Origin: Maribacter litoralis
GTDB lineage: Bacteria; Bacteroidota; Bacteroidia; Flavobacteriales; Flavobacteriaceae
DNA length: 64,000 nt
Reading direction: 5' to 3'
NCBI RefSeq assembly: GCF_003075045.1
Contig: NZ_QCZD01000003.1
Location: forward strand, 620,001 to 684,000
Made by a program: the position numbers and the translations under genes. The notes under the pieces are model-generated. The model was not told where the DNA came from. It was given only the letters and a program-made list of their open reading frames with translations, and searched no databases. Shown one piece after another: positions 32,831 through 43,623 of this stretch (position 1 is its first letter; every line of letters starts with the position of its first letter).

Positions 32831-34987
32831 ATGAAAAACATTCTACCGGCGTTCATTACCCTCGCCCTAATTTCGTCTTGTACTAATACTTCTAAACCCG
32901 AACCTATAACCGTGAATTATCCTGTTACCGCAAAAGTTGATACCGTAGACAATTACTTTGGCACCGAAGTTAAAGACCCATATCGCTGGCTAGAGGATGA
33001 TAGAAGTCCAGAAACGGAAGCATGGGTAAAAGATCAGAACAAAACTACTTTCGGTTATTTGGAAAAAATTCCATTTAGAAACGACCTGAAAAATAGATTG
33101 GAAAAACTATGGAACTACGAAAAACTAGGTTCTCCGTTTAAAAAAGGCGACTATACCTATTTCTATAAAAATGACGGATTACAAAACCAATATGTAGTGT
33201 ATAGAGCCAAAGGTGATGAGGATCCCGAAATATTTTTAGATCCGAATACATTTTCTGAAGATGGCACAACTTCTCTAGCCGGTTTAAGTTTTACCAAAGA
33301 TGGATCGTTAGCGGCTTATCTAATTTCTGAAGGCGGTAGCGATTGGCGAAAGGCTATCATTTTAAATGCTGAGACCAAAGAAATAGTAGAAGACACATTA
33401 ATAGATATTAAGTTTAGCGGACTCTCATGGAAAGGGAACGATGGTTTTTACTATTCCAGTTATGATAAACCAAAAGGTAGCGAGCTTTCTGCCAAAACAG
33501 ATCAACACAAAGTATACTATCATAAACTAGGTACTTCTCAAAAAGATGATGAACTTATATTTGGTGGTACACCCACAGAAAAACATCGTTATATAGGTGC
33601 AAATGTTACCGAAGACAATAAATACCTATTGATCAGTGCATCTGTTTCTACCTCTGGTAATAAATTATTCATCAGAAACTTAGAAGACCCTAACGGATTA
33701 CTTATCCCAATAGTAGAAGATACAGATTCTGACAACTATGTGATTGACAATGTTGGTTCTAAACTCTACATAGTTACGAATAGAAATGCTCCTAATAAGA
33801 AAATTGTAACCGTAGATGCCAGTAACCCTGAAGCTAAAAATTGGGTAGATTTTATACCGGAGACCGAAAATGTACTCAGCCCTAGCACAGGAGGGGGCTA
33901 CTTCTTTACCGAGTACATGGTAGATGCTATTTCTAAGGTAAATCAATATGATTATGACGGTAAACTAATTCGTGAAGTTGCATTGCCAGGTATTGGTTCG
34001 GTCGGCGGATTTGGTGGTGAAAAAGAAGATAAAGAACTATATTTTTCTTTCACCAACTACAACACACCCGGCTCTACCTACAAATACAATGTTGAAAACG
34101 GTGAATATGAACTGTACTGGAAACCAGATATAGATTTCAATCCCGAAAACTATACCTCTGAACAGGTATTCTATAATTCTAAGGACGGTACTAAAGTTCC
34201 CATGATCATTACCTATAAAAAGGGAACTGAATTAAATGGTAAAAACCCTACCATTCTTTATGCCTATGGCGGATTCAATGTAAGCTTAACTCCGTCGTTC
34301 AGTATCGGAAACGCTGTTTGGATGGAACAAGGCGGAATTTATGCGGTACCAAATCTTCGTGGTGGTGGTGAATATGGCAAAAAATGGCATGATGCGGGCA
34401 TTAAGACCAAAAAGCAAAATGTATTCGATGACTTTATTGCCGCTGCAGAATACCTTGTTGAAAATAAATACACTTCAAAAGAGTACTTAGCGATTCGTGG
34501 AGGTTCTAATGGCGGTTTGTTAGTTGGTGCCACAATGACGCAAAGACCCGACTTAATGCAAGTAGCATTACCTGCAGTAGGTGTTATGGACATGTTACGC
34601 TACCATACCTTTACGGCTGGTGCGGGCTGGGCCTATGATTATGGAACTGCAGAAGACAGTGATGAAATGTTTAAGTACCTAAAAGGTTATTCGCCCGTGC
34701 ATAACGTTAAAGCGGGCACTACATACCCAGCAACCTTGGTTACTACGGGCGACCATGATGACAGGGTTGTACCTGCCCACAGTTTTAAATTTGCGGCAGA
34801 ACTTCAAGAAAAGCAAGAGGGTACCAACCCAACATTAATTCGTATTGAAACCAATGCCGGGCATGGAGCGGGTACACCCGTTAGTAAAACCATTGAACAA
34901 TATGCCGATATTTTTGGTTTTACCCTTTTTAATATGGGGTATACAGAGCTTCCTAACCAAAGCGTATTAAAAGAATTTAAAGAGTAA
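32831..34987 (+). CDS. Prolyl oligopeptidase family serine peptidase (S9A), lipoprotein
   Basis: A 718-residue protein with a lipoprotein signal ([12 protein letters not shown]) placing it in the periplasm or outer membrane. Family features: [19 protein letters not shown] at the start of the mature protein, a beta-propeller (about 90-440), and the catalytic domain with [15 protein letters not shown] (about 475), [13 protein letters not shown] (nucleophile Ser near 558), [10 protein letters not shown] (Asp near 640) and NAGHGAG (His near 676). Cleaves after proline in small peptides. The start at 32789 is inside the asd terminator, so ATG 32831 is used. Confidence 0.93.
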   Translation: MKNILPAFITLALISSCTNTSKPEPITVNYPVTAKVDTVDNYFGTEVKDPYRWLEDDRSPETEAWVKDQNKTTFGYLEKIPFRNDLKNRLEKLWNYEKLGSPFKKGDYTYFYKNDGLQNQYVVYRAKGDEDPEIFLDPNTFSEDGTTSLAGLSFTKDGSLAAYLISEGGSDWRKAIILNAETKEIVEDTLIDIKFSGLSWKGNDGFYYSSYDKPKGSELSAKTDQHKVYYHKLGTSQKDDELIFGGTPTEKHRYIGANVTEDNKYLLISASVSTSGNKLFIRNLEDPNGLLIPIVEDTDSDNYVIDNVGSKLYIVTNRNAPNKKIVTVDASNPEAKNWVDFIPETENVLSPSTGGGYFFTEYMVDAISKVNQYDYDGKLIREVALPGIGSVGGFGGEKEDKELYFSFTNYNTPGSTYKYNVENGEYELYWKPDIDFNPENYTSEQVFYNSKDGTKVPMIITYKKGTELNGKNPTILYAYGGFNVSLTPSFSIGNAVWMEQGGIYAVPNLRGGGEYGKKWHDAGIKTKKQNVFDDFIAAAEYLVENKYTSKEYLAIRGGSNGGLLVGATMTQRPDLMQVALPAVGVMDMLRYHTFTAGAGWAYDYGTAEDSDEMFKYLKGYSPVHNVKAGTTYPATLVTTGDHDDRVVPAHSFKFAAELQEKQEGTNPTLIRIETNAGHGAGTPVSKTIEQYADIFGFTLFNMGYTELPNQSVLKEFKE

Positions 34988-35072
34988 TTATTTTTTTAAA
35001 TCAATAAATTATCGAAAAATTCGTTTCAAATTGGAACGGATTTTTCATTTTTACAGTTCTAAGCACAAAAGC

Positions 35073-36062
35073 ATGTTACGAGTAGAGAACCTATCATTTT
35101 CTTATGACAAACTTCCAGTACTAGAGTCTATTAACCTCCGTATTCAACGTGGAGAACATGTGGCCATTATTGGAGAAAGTGGGTGCGGAAAAAGTACCTT
35201 ACTTAAGATTTTATATGGATTGATGGACTTGGAACAAGGTGAAATCTTTTGGGAAGATGAACAAATTTTAGGTCCGGCTTACAACTTAGTGCCTGGTATG
35301 CCATTCATGAAATATCTTTCTCAAGATTTTGACCTCATGCCGTTTATCTCGGTGGCAGAAAATATAAGCCAATATCTTTCTGTTTTTTATCCTGATGAAT
35401 TAAAGGAAAGAACTCAAGAGCTTTTAGAAATGATAGAGCTGACAGAGTACGCCGATAAAAAGGTAAAAACATTAAGCGGTGGCCAACAACAACGAGTTGC
35501 CTTAGCCAGGGTTTTAGCACAAAAACCCGAGGTATTACTGTTAGATGAACCATTTAGCCATATTGACAATTTTCTAAAGAATAGTTTACGACGCAATATG
35601 TTCAACTATTTAAAAGAGCATAGAATAACGACCATAGTTGCCACGCATGACGTCAACGATGTGCTACCTTTTGCCGATAGAGCGGTTGTACTGCGAGATA
35701 ACGAAATTATAGCACGGGCAAGACCTATGGAGTTATATAAAAACCCAAAAAGTTTATATGTTGCGTCATTATTTGGTGAGGCAAGTATGATTTCTATCGA
35801 TGTTCTTAAAACATATGCGAATACCAAAAGAAAGATTATAGTGTATGCCCATGAGTTTCGTGTTTCACCTTCACAAGGATTTCATGTTACGGTAGAAAAA
35901 GCATACCCAATGGGCAGTCATTATCTAACAGAGAGTAAAAGTGATGATAATGAAACCATATATTTCAATGCACACAAATTGTACCCTAAAGGGAAAGAGG
36001 TCTTTTTAAATGTTGCCATAGAAACCATAAACCAACGCATACAAGAACCTGCATCTATTTAA
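35073..36062 (+). CDS. ABC transporter ATP-binding protein
   Basis: A 329-residue ATPase. Walker A GESGCGKSTLL (about 36-46), signature LSGGQQQRVALARVLAQKP (about 136-154), Walker B VLLLDEPFSHID (about 155-166) and the switch His in VATHDVND (about 190). About 230 residues of ATPase are followed by a 95-residue C-terminal domain, possibly a TOBE-like regulatory domain. No permease gene is adjacent, so the substrate is unknown. ATG 35073 (MLRVENLSF) is used because it begins the fold; 35031 would add 14 residues of unlikely sequence. Confidence 0.9.
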   Translation: MLRVENLSFSYDKLPVLESINLRIQRGEHVAIIGESGCGKSTLLKILYGLMDLEQGEIFWEDEQILGPAYNLVPGMPFMKYLSQDFDLMPFISVAENISQYLSVFYPDELKERTQELLEMIELTEYADKKVKTLSGGQQQRVALARVLAQKPEVLLLDEPFSHIDNFLKNSLRRNMFNYLKEHRITTIVATHDVNDVLPFADRAVVLRDNEIIARARPMELYKNPKSLYVASLFGEASMISIDVLKTYANTKRKIIVYAHEFRVSPSQGFHVTVEKAYPMGSHYLTESKSDDNETIYFNAHKLYPKGKEVFLNVAIETINQRIQEPASI

Positions 36063-36149
36063 TAGATTACTTGTACTTCACTTTTTTAAATCTCTATTTT
36101 GCTTTTAAAAGTAAGACTTGCTTTTGCTTACATTTGATAAAAACCTGTT

Positions 36150-36551
36150 GTGAACCAAGAACAAATACTTACCGAGTTACAATTTAAGGCCATTAGAAGT
36201 AGTGGACCGGGTGGTCAGCATGCAAATAAGGTGTCTTCAAAAGTTGAATTGTCATTTCATATAGAAGCTTCTGCAGGATTAACAGATAGAGAAAAAAAGC
36301 GACTTCTCCTTAAATTAGGAAACAAACTCAGCAAAGAAGGTCTATTAATTTTACAGTGCGATGAATCTCGTAGTCAGCACAAAAACAAAGAATTGGTTAT
36401 CAAAAGGTTCTTGAAACTTATAGAAAAATCATTGGTCGTACCTAAAGCACGAAAGAAAAGTAAACCCACCAGATCGTCTATTGAAAAAAGATTGAAGAGC
36501 AAGAAAATTGCTTCACTAAAAAAAATCAATAGAAGTAAACCGGACTATTAA
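36150..36551 (+). CDS. arfB: Ribosome-rescue peptidyl-tRNA hydrolase ArfB-like
   Basis: A 133-residue protein that hydrolyses peptidyl-tRNA on stalled ribosomes. The catalytic GGQ is in SSGPGGQHANKVSSKVEL (about 17-34), and the C-terminal 45 residues are highly basic (KKSKPTRSSIEKRLKSKK), the tail that binds the empty mRNA channel. GTG start. It is the short release-factor-like type, with no codon-recognition domain. Confidence 0.93.
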   Translation: MNQEQILTELQFKAIRSSGPGGQHANKVSSKVELSFHIEASAGLTDREKKRLLLKLGNKLSKEGLLILQCDESRSQHKNKELVIKRFLKLIEKSLVVPKARKKSKPTRSSIEKRLKSKKIASLKKINRSKPDY

Positions 36552-36561
36552 CCCGTTTGTT

Positions 36562-37890
36562 TTAAGCAAAAATAGAATAGAATACAAAAACCATAATTGC
36601 GCCGGTAAGCCCCAAAATTCCCGTACCCAGACCAAAGAGTCTATACCCCGTTTTTACGTTCATGCCACTCATTTGTGTTACTACCCAAAAGAAGCTGTCA
36701 TTTGCATGGGAAATTACCGCAGAACCTGCGCCTATCACCACTACAACCAGAGCTTTCTGTATTTCTGTATCAAATCCTAACGATGACATCATAGGCATAA
36801 TGATAGAGGCTGTTGTTACCAAAGCCACGGTAGATGAGCCTTGTGCGGTTTTTAATGCGGCAGCCATAACAAAAGGCAGAAAAATACCCATATTATAATC
36901 CGTTAAAGTTTGTCCTAAAATTTCTGCAATGCCCGAGTTCTGTAATATTTTACCAAAAATTCCTCCTGCCCCTGTTATTAATAGAATAGACGCGGCATCT
37001 TTTATTGCCTTACCTACCCAGCCAGCCGAAGAAAGCATATCATAGTCTAACTTTTTTGGTAAAAGCAGGCATAAAAAGACTCCTATCAATAATGATAAAA
37101 CTGGCTCACCTAAAAAATTGATTATATCTAACCATCCGTTTTCTTGTGCGATTTCCATAGAATTCAATACCGATTTTAGCACAATAAGAAAAATAGGAAC
37201 CAAAATAGGAATAGATGATTTTAAGGCACTAGGTGAATCTTTAATTTCCTTTTCCGCTTCTAGCGCTACCTCAACATCTGGCGCTATCATTGTTTTAGAG
37301 GCATACTTTTTTGCGAAAATGATACCAACTACCAAAGCAACAATACTTGTTGGAAAACCGAAGGCGATGACCAAACCTAAATCTGCCCCAAGAATACCTG
37401 CCGCAGCTATAGGACCCGGAGTTGGTGGCACCATGGTGTGCGATGCCATTAAGCCCAAACCTAATGCTATTGCAGGACCCGCAATGGAGATTTTAGCTTT
37501 TTTTGAGAGACTTTTATTCAAAGGATGTAGTAGCATGAAACCACTATCTGCAAATACAGGAATAGAAACAATGTAACCAATAATGCCCATTGCCGTAGGT
37601 ACTCGTTTTCTACCAATGACCCCTAGAACTTTTTCAGCAATTGCAAATGCACCGCCTGTATGTTCTAAAAATGCTCCGATAATAACTCCGAGAACAATGA
37701 TCAATCCTATTTTACCAAGCGTACCGCCAAATCCGTCATTAATAGAAACTATGATATCGCCATAGGGCATACCGGCAAAAATACCGTATAGAATTGAAAT
37801 GATGAACAACGCCAAAAAAGCATGTACCTTAAGCCTAGTCGTCAATATTATTATGGCAATGACCGCAATAAGTAAGTAAAGTATTTCCAT
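36562..37890 (-). CDS. GntP-family gluconate permease-like transporter
   Basis: A 442-residue protein with about twelve membrane helices. Family patterns: ILTTRLKVHAFLALFIISI (first helices), GLIIVLGVIIGAFLEHTGGA, DSGFMLLHPLNKSLSKKAK and GLGLMASHTMVPPTPGP (about 152-168), SHANDSFFWVVTQMSG near the C-terminus. It probably imports gluconate or another sugar acid. The ATG at 37890 fits the family start; 37914 would add eight residues. Gluconate kinase is not adjacent. Confidence 0.9.
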   Translation of the reverse strand: MEILYLLIAVIAIIILTTRLKVHAFLALFIISILYGIFAGMPYGDIIVSINDGFGGTLGKIGLIIVLGVIIGAFLEHTGGAFAIAEKVLGVIGRKRVPTAMGIIGYIVSIPVFADSGFMLLHPLNKSLSKKAKISIAGPAIALGLGLMASHTMVPPTPGPIAAAGILGADLGLVIAFGFPTSIVALVVGIIFAKKYASKTMIAPDVEVALEAEKEIKDSPSALKSSIPILVPIFLIVLKSVLNSMEIAQENGWLDIINFLGEPVLSLLIGVFLCLLLPKKLDYDMLSSAGWVGKAIKDAASILLITGAGGIFGKILQNSGIAEILGQTLTDYNMGIFLPFVMAAALKTAQGSSTVALVTTASIIMPMMSSLGFDTEIQKALVVVVIGAGSAVISHANDSFFWVVTQMSGMNVKTGYRLFGLGTGILGLTGAIMVFVFYSIFA

Positions 37891-37986
37891 AATCAGTTTT
37901 ACATAAATTTTCACCTAAGATTAATTGGTGACGAAATTTATTCTTCACCAAATATTGTATATACAAAGGCAGTATAAGTTAGCTAA

Positions 37987-38457
37987 TTATTGAATACCAA
38001 CTATCGTTAACTTCTTACCATTAAAACTTACGCTTTCCCCTACTTTTTTGCCAAAGACAAGTTTACCAATAGGCGTAGCCGCAGAAATACAATATACCGA
38101 CTTGGTATTACTCTTAAACTCACCTGCCGATATCGCTATGTAATAAATAAATGAATCAGTAACAACCAAACTACCCAACCCTACCGTTGGGGCGTTTCTG
38201 TCTTTTGGTACTTTTGAAAGTAGTTGTTGCGTTTTTTCCAGTTCTGCCAGTTGCTGACCCATTTTTTCGCGCTGTAACTGGATCATAGCACGACCGGTTT
38301 CATGTTTATCACCAGCACTGCTTTTTGTCTCTGAGGTTAAGGCAGACTCCAGTTCTTTAATTTGAGCCTGTATTCTTACCAACCTATCGTTAACGAATTG
38401 AACACAAAAATGGTAAGCGTCTTTTTTTAGAATGTCTAGTGAATCAATTTCCTTCAA
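37987..38457 (-). CDS. GreA/GreB-like transcription factor (C-terminal domain protein)
   Basis: A 156-residue protein. Residues about 20-85 form a charged coiled coil (VNDRLVRIQAQIKELESALT and REKMGQQLAELEKTQQLL). The C-terminal FKBP-like domain, about 90-156, begins VGLGSLVVTDSFIYYIAISA and ends GKKVGESVSFNGKKLTIVGI, as in Gre factors. The tip is short compared with GreA, so it might bind the RNA polymerase secondary channel without cleavage activity. Its start overlaps the lipoprotein gene upstream by 14 bp. Confidence 0.8.
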   Translation of the reverse strand: MKEIDSLDILKKDAYHFCVQFVNDRLVRIQAQIKELESALTSETKSSAGDKHETGRAMIQLQREKMGQQLAELEKTQQLLSKVPKDRNAPTVGLGSLVVTDSFIYYIAISAGEFKSNTKSVYCISAATPIGKLVFGKKVGESVSFNGKKLTIVGIQ

Positions 38458-39055
38458 TGTGATACAGATCTGCCAGTTTATAGATCAAGTAATTTACAAT
38501 TTGATTGTCACTTTCACCAGCACTTAGCATTTTTTGAATCTCTATTTCATTTTCAGCCTTAAAATACTCCAAATCACCAGAGCGGTCTTCGCTAAAAATA
38601 TTCCATGATTTTAATCCACTTAGCATGGCTTTATGAGCTTCGTAGCGTTTTGTAATTGCTTGTGCTCTTTTCTTATCTATTTTAACATCTGTTTCATTAT
38701 TGCGTAGCATTTTATAATCAGCCGTAATTTTTGCATCTGCTTTTTCAGCTTCGGTAATGATCTTAAAATATGCTTTAGAAACCAAAGCTTCGTATGTGGC
38801 ATAAAATCCAGAAACGTTTGCTTCCTCTTCAGCCAAAGTCATTTCAGTATCTGTACTAGCGTAAAGATCATCTTTGATATACGAATTATCTGCTATTAGC
38901 GATTGTTTCCAAGCCTCGCTTTTAATATGTTCTTTCCATACTCTTGCGTATTCTCGTTGATAACGATTTTTGGTCAATCCGCAACTGGTTAGGCAAACCA
39001 TGCTTAGTACAACTGTTAGCACAGCTGTAGCTATTCTTTTAAATATTATTCTCAT
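38444..39055 (-). CDS. Hypothetical lipoprotein coupled to the GreA-like gene
   Basis: A 203-residue protein with signal ATAVLTVVLSMVCLTSCGLT (Cys near 24 lipidated). The mature part is alpha-helical and charged, with the pattern IITEAEKADAKITADYKMLR and AITKRYEAHKAMLSGLKSW. The family is not recognised. Its last codons overlap the GreA-like gene, so the two are produced together, although one is predicted to be envelope-anchored and the other cytoplasmic. Confidence 0.7.
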   Translation of the reverse strand: MRIIFKRIATAVLTVVLSMVCLTSCGLTKNRYQREYARVWKEHIKSEAWKQSLIADNSYIKDDLYASTDTEMTLAEEEANVSGFYATYEALVSKAYFKIITEAEKADAKITADYKMLRNNETDVKIDKKRAQAITKRYEAHKAMLSGLKSWNIFSEDRSGDLEYFKAENEIEIQKMLSAGESDNQIVNYLIYKLADLYHIEGN

Positions 39056-39225
39056 ATAGTTTACATGCTATTACAAACCATCTTAACAGTTTACTGTTCT
39101 AAGGCAAACCGAAAGTGCATTTAGGGTAATAGATAAGCTGAGGGGGCATACAATTTATAAATAAAATTAAGAGAACAACCCTCTTTTGGATAAGATTTAA
39201 AAAAACAGGATAAACGGGGTGAAAT

Positions 39226-40341
39226 TCAATCAATTAAATTTGCTAATTTTTTACCGATCGTACTGCCAATGGCAATACCCATACCGCCTAAACGTACTCC
39301 GCAAAATACATTACCAGAGATCTGTTTTAGTATTGGTTTCTTTTGTTGCCCAACACCCATAATACCGCTCCAGCTATAATCTATTTCAAAATCGGTATTG
39401 GGTAAAATGACGGACTTTAATAATTCTCTAAGTTTATTTTCCACAAGATCGGTTGTCCCCAATTTGGTAGTTTCCTCTGTTTTAAAATCTAAATTTCTAC
39501 CACCACCCAATAATATTCGATTATCGATATTACGGAAATAATAATAGCCTTCTTCTAGGTGAAACGTTCCCTTTATGTGAAGGTTTTTAATTGGTTTTGT
39601 AATCAAAACCTGAGCTCTAGCAGGTTTAACATTTTCCGATACTAATTGAGAAGCGAAGCCATTAGTGGCGATCAACAACTTCTTTGTGGCGAAGTCCAAT
39701 TCATCTGTTCTAACAACCACTTTCTCCAATAAGTCGTCATAAGCGTTTACTTCAGTAGCATTCAAAATCATAATTCCTTTTCGTTGTGCCAATTGCATTA
39801 AAGAAATCATCATTTTTCCGGTGTCGATCTGCCCTTCAAAAACTTGGGAAATGTAGTTTTTATTGATTCCTTTAAAACCAAAACCATTTGGCACAATTTT
39901 GAACGCATCATTCTTAAAAACCGAATGCAATAACACATTAATGGTTTTAACTTTCTCTAGACATTGCCCGTATAATGCTTTGTCTTTTTCCAGAAATAAT
40001 TCATGCCCTCCATTATTCTCGAAACCTATGGTACCATCGCCTAACAGCTTACGAAGTGTTTGTATACCGATAAACCTATCTTGCACCAATTGCACTACTT
40101 CTTGTTCTGAATGTGTTTTAAGGTCGGATAAGATTTCTGAAATACTGCCAAAACAGGCGAACCCCGCATTTTTAGTACTGGCACCTTGGGGAAGCTTACC
40201 CTTTTCTAAAATTAATATGCGCGACTTAGGATGTTTTCTTCTTAATTCTAAAGCACAATTTAAACCCACAATACCACTACCGATAATGGTAAAATCGATA
40301 TTTGAAAACCATGATTTACGTTCCCAGTAGCTTAGCTGCAT
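39226..40341 (-). CDS. FAD-dependent oxidoreductase, D-amino acid oxidase (DAO) family
   Basis: A 371-residue flavoprotein. FAD-binding loop IGSGIVGLNCALELRRKHP (about 20-38), then KGKLPQGASTKNAGFACFG (about 47-65), and the C-terminal part SGIMGVGQQKKPILKQI and GVRLGGMGIAIGSTIGKKL (about 347-366) that closes over the flavin. A glycine-oxidase/glycerol-dehydrogenase-like role is possible; no partner gene indicates the substrate. Confidence 0.9.
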   Translation of the reverse strand: MQLSYWERKSWFSNIDFTIIGSGIVGLNCALELRRKHPKSRILILEKGKLPQGASTKNAGFACFGSISEILSDLKTHSEQEVVQLVQDRFIGIQTLRKLLGDGTIGFENNGGHELFLEKDKALYGQCLEKVKTINVLLHSVFKNDAFKIVPNGFGFKGINKNYISQVFEGQIDTGKMMISLMQLAQRKGIMILNATEVNAYDDLLEKVVVRTDELDFATKKLLIATNGFASQLVSENVKPARAQVLITKPIKNLHIKGTFHLEEGYYYFRNIDNRILLGGGRNLDFKTEETTKLGTTDLVENKLRELLKSVILPNTDFEIDYSWSGIMGVGQQKKPILKQISGNVFCGVRLGGMGIAIGSTIGKKLANLID

Positions 40342-40394
40342 AGTAATATTTTGAATGTACTATAAGATAGAAAATCAATCTTAAAAAAGACATA

Positions 40395-40422
40395 AAAAAA
40401 CTCCAACATTGCTGTTGGAGTT
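40395..40422 (-). terminator. Terminator of the accBC genes
   Basis: AACTCCAAC and GTTGGAGTT pair around attgct; on the minus strand a T7 tract follows the stem, 7 bp after the accC stop. Confidence 0.88.
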
Positions 40423-40428
40423 TTGCTT

Positions 40429-41781
40429 TTAATGTTCTGTCTCAGGATCCATTTTAAAATCATCCATAAAGGCTGTGGTATAATTACCCGCCAAATAATC
40501 TGGATGGTCCATTAACTGCCTGTGAAAAGGTATCGTAGTCTTAATACCCTCAATTACGAATTCATCTAAGGCGCGTTTCATTTTATTGATTGCCTCTTCC
40601 CTAGTTTGGGCGGTGGTAATCAGCTTAGCGATCATAGAATCATAATTTGGAGGAATACTGTACCCACTATATACGTGCGTATCCATTCGTACCCCGTGAC
40701 CACCTGGTGTGTGTAAGGTAGTAATCTTACCTGGCGATGGTCTAAAATTGTTATACGGATCCTCCGCATTAATTCTACACTCTATAGAATGTAATTTTGG
40801 AAGGTAGTTTTTACCTGAAATTGGCACACCTGCAGCTACCAATATTTGCTCACGAATTAAATCATAATCAATAACCTGCTCGGTAATAGGGTGCTCTACT
40901 TGAATACGGGTATTCATCTCCATAAAGTAGAATTTACGGTGTTTATCTACCAAAAATTCTATGGTACCCGCACCTTCATATTTTATGTATTCTGCAGCTT
41001 TAACCGCAGCTTCACCCATTGCTTCCCTTAATTTATCTGTCATAAATGGTGACGGAGTTTCCTCTGTCAACTTCTGGTGACGACGCTGTACGGAACAATC
41101 TCTTTCAGACAGGTGACATGCTTTACCGAATTGATCACCTACAATTTGAATTTCAATATGCCTTGGCTCCTCGATCAGCTTTTCCATGTACATACCACCA
41201 TTACCAAAGGCAGCGGTTGCTTCATTTACGGCGCTATCAAAAAGCTCTTCCATTTTGTCCTCAGACATCACGGCACGCATACCTTTACCACCACCACCGG
41301 CAGTAGCTTTGATCATTACAGGATAGCCCATTTTTTTGGCTACCTTCTTAGCATCGGCAACATCTTTTAAAAGACCCTCTGAACCAGGTACACAAGGCAC
41401 ACCGGCTTCTTTCATGGTTTGCTTGGCCGTGGCTTTATCGCCCATACGGTCAATTTGATCTCCAGATGCACCAATGAATTTTATATCGTGTTCTGCACAG
41501 ATACGTGAGAATTTTGAGTTTTCAGAAAGAAAACCATACCCTGGGTGAATAGCATCTGCATTTGTAATCTCTGCAGCTGCAATTATGTTAGGGATCTTTA
41601 AATAAGATTCGCTACTAGCGGCAGGACCAATACATACGGCCTCATCTGCAAAGCGTACATGCAAACTTTCTTCATCTGCCTTACTATATACGGCTACCGT
41701 TTTAATACCCATTTCTTTACAGGTACGGATAACACGCAAAGCGATTTCTCCCCTATTGGCAATCAGTATTTTTTTAAACAT
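40429..41781 (-). CDS. accC: Acetyl-CoA carboxylase, biotin carboxylase subunit
   Basis: A 450-residue ATP-grasp enzyme that carboxylates the biotin of AccB for malonyl-CoA synthesis. [20 protein letters not shown] opens the fold; [10 protein letters not shown] (about 163-172) is the ATP lid; [13 protein letters not shown] and [14 protein letters not shown] (about 291-304) hold the catalytic Glu and Arg; the biotin loop is [10 protein letters not shown]. 85 bp after accB on the same strand. Confidence 0.97.
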   Translation of the reverse strand: MFKKILIANRGEIALRVIRTCKEMGIKTVAVYSKADEESLHVRFADEAVCIGPAASSESYLKIPNIIAAAEITNADAIHPGYGFLSENSKFSRICAEHDIKFIGASGDQIDRMGDKATAKQTMKEAGVPCVPGSEGLLKDVADAKKVAKKMGYPVMIKATAGGGGKGMRAVMSEDKMEELFDSAVNEATAAFGNGGMYMEKLIEEPRHIEIQIVGDQFGKACHLSERDCSVQRRHQKLTEETPSPFMTDKLREAMGEAAVKAAEYIKYEGAGTIEFLVDKHRKFYFMEMNTRIQVEHPITEQVIDYDLIREQILVAAGVPISGKNYLPKLHSIECRINAEDPYNNFRPSPGKITTLHTPGGHGVRMDTHVYSGYSIPPNYDSMIAKLITTAQTREEAINKMKRALDEFVIEGIKTTIPFHRQLMDHPDYLAGNYTTAFMDDFKMDPETEH

Positions 41782-41865
41782 CTTTTAAATTTTAAGTTCT
41801 TGGTTCTACATGATTCTTACACACCGTTAATTAACGGTATCTAACAATTTCTACTCAAAATTTAG

Positions 41866-42363
41866 TTAAGAAGGGTCTACCAAAAATAATGGCTGATCGA
41901 ACTCAACTGGAGAAGAGTCATCTACCAAAATCTTGACAATCTTACCAGAAACTTCAGACTCTATATCGTTGAACAATTTCATTGCTTCAATAACACAAAG
42001 TACATCTCCGGTTCCGATAGTATCTCCTACTTCTACAAACACAGGTTTGTCTGGAGATGGTTTTCTATAAAAAGTACCTATGATAGGAGACTTGATGGTA
42101 ATATACTTATCATCATCAGCTTTTTTCTGCTCTGCTTCACTTGCAGGGGCTGCCGCTTGTTGTGGCTCTGCAGCTGCAGGTGCTACAGGTGCTGGCATTG
42201 CTGGCTGTGCCATTGGCATTGTATGTACATACGTAGGCTCAGAATTGCCCGATAAGCTTCCTGTACGAATGGTGATCTTGATATCATCAGTCTCGAGTTT
42301 TACCTCGCTAGCACCAGACTTAGCTACAAACTTGATAAGGCTTTGAATCTCTTTAATATCCAT
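41866..42363 (-). CDS. accB: Acetyl-CoA carboxylase biotin carboxyl carrier protein
   Basis: A 165-residue protein: an N-terminal domain, a Pro-Ala-rich flexible linker (about 45-80), and a biotinyl domain (about 85-165). Lys129 in EAMKLFND is the biotinylation site (family: EAMKLMNE, here with Phe). The order fabH-accB-accC is common in Bacteroidetes. Confidence 0.96.
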   Translation of the reverse strand: MDIKEIQSLIKFVAKSGASEVKLETDDIKITIRTGSLSGNSEPTYVHTMPMAQPAMPAPVAPAAAEPQQAAAPASEAEQKKADDDKYITIKSPIIGTFYRKPSPDKPVFVEVGDTIGTGDVLCVIEAMKLFNDIESEVSGKIVKILVDDSSPVEFDQPLFLVDPS

Positions 42364-42397
42364 ATTTCTCTAAGTTATAATTGGTAGTTGTTGTTAG

Positions 42398-43390
42398 TTA
42401 ATATGCCCATTTAAGGTAGATAGAACCCCAAGTAAAACCACCACCAAAGGCAGCAAAAACTAGATTATCTCCTTTTTTAAGCTGTTTTTCGTAATCGAAT
42501 AATAAAAGTGGTAATGTAGCAGATGTAGTATTACCATAACGTTGTATGTTCATTAATACTTTAGAATCATCTACACCCATTCTTTTGGCAGTGGCATCAA
42601 TAATTCGTTTGTTCGCTTGATGCGGCACTAACCAATTAACATCTTCTTCGGTAAGTTCATTTCTTTCCATAATCTTTGCCGCTACATTGGCCATATTGGA
42701 AACAGCGAACTTAAATACTGTTTTTCCTTCTTGAAAAATGAAATGCTTTTTATTGGTAACACTTTCTATAGTGGCCGGCATTAAAGAACCGCCACCTTCC
42801 ATACCGAGGTATTGTCGTCCAGAACCGTCTGCTCTAAGGTACTCATCTTGCAAACCAAATCCTTCTGTATTTGGTTCAAAAAGTACTGCACCGGCACCAT
42901 CACCAAAAATAATACAGGTAGTTCTATCTGTATAGTCAATTATAGATGACATTTTATCGGCACCTATTAATAATACTTTTTTATATCTGCCGGTCTCAAT
43001 ATGGCCCGCAACCGTTGACATTCCAAATAGAAAACTAGAACATGCCGCCAATAAATCATATGCAAAAGCATTTACCGCACCTATTTCAGATGCAACAAAA
43101 GCAGCTGTTGAAGCTACCATACTATCTGGGGTAGCAGTAGCTACGATTACCAAATCTATTTCAGCAGCATCAAGTCCTTTCTTTTCCATTAGGTCTTGGG
43201 CCGCTTTAATGGCCAAATACGAAGTACCTTCCCCTTCTTCCTTTTTCAACACCCTTCTTTCCTTAATACCTGTTCTGGTAGTAATCCATTCATCATTGGT
43301 GTCAACCATTTCCTCGAGCATTTTGTTCGTCATTACAAACTGGGGAACATAGCCTCCTACTGCGGTAATAGCTGCTGTAATTTTGGTCAT
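42398..43390 (-). CDS. fabH: 3-oxoacyl-ACP synthase III
   Basis: A 330-residue thiolase-fold condensing enzyme that starts fatty-acid synthesis. The active site is Cys117 (LLAACSSFLFG), His in WLVPHQANKRI (about 257) and Asn in YGNTTSATLP (about 287). EWITTRTGIKERR (about 34-46) is the family signature near the N-terminus. Length is normal. Confidence 0.96.
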   Translation of the reverse strand: MTKITAAITAVGGYVPQFVMTNKMLEEMVDTNDEWITTRTGIKERRVLKKEEGEGTSYLAIKAAQDLMEKKGLDAAEIDLVIVATATPDSMVASTAAFVASEIGAVNAFAYDLLAACSSFLFGMSTVAGHIETGRYKKVLLIGADKMSSIIDYTDRTTCIIFGDGAGAVLFEPNTEGFGLQDEYLRADGSGRQYLGMEGGGSLMPATIESVTNKKHFIFQEGKTVFKFAVSNMANVAAKIMERNELTEEDVNWLVPHQANKRIIDATAKRMGVDDSKVLMNIQRYGNTTSATLPLLLFDYEKQLKKGDNLVFAAFGGGFTWGSIYLKWAY

Positions 43391-43568
43391 ACTTTATTTG
43401 CTTTCTTGTAAAAAACTTAAAAAACGAGTCAAAAGTCATGAAAATTAGTCATTTTCAACGACTTTTCGCCTAAAGTTATCGGGTTTTTGAAAAATTGCAA
43501 TTGATAGTACAAAGGCTATAACCTTTTAAATTATCTGAGTTACAAGGTGGTAAAATACAAATTGGACT

Positions 43569-43602
43569 AAAAAAAACTCCCTACTTCAAACGAAGTGGGA
43601 GC
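43569..43602 (-). terminator. Terminator after rpmF
   Basis: CTCCC...ACTTC and GAAGT...GGGAG arms pair around aaac with one bulged base; a T-rich tract follows on the minus strand. It separates DUF177-rpmF from fabH-accBC. Confidence 0.82.
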
Positions 43603-43623
43603 TTAGTATATTTTTAAAAAGTC

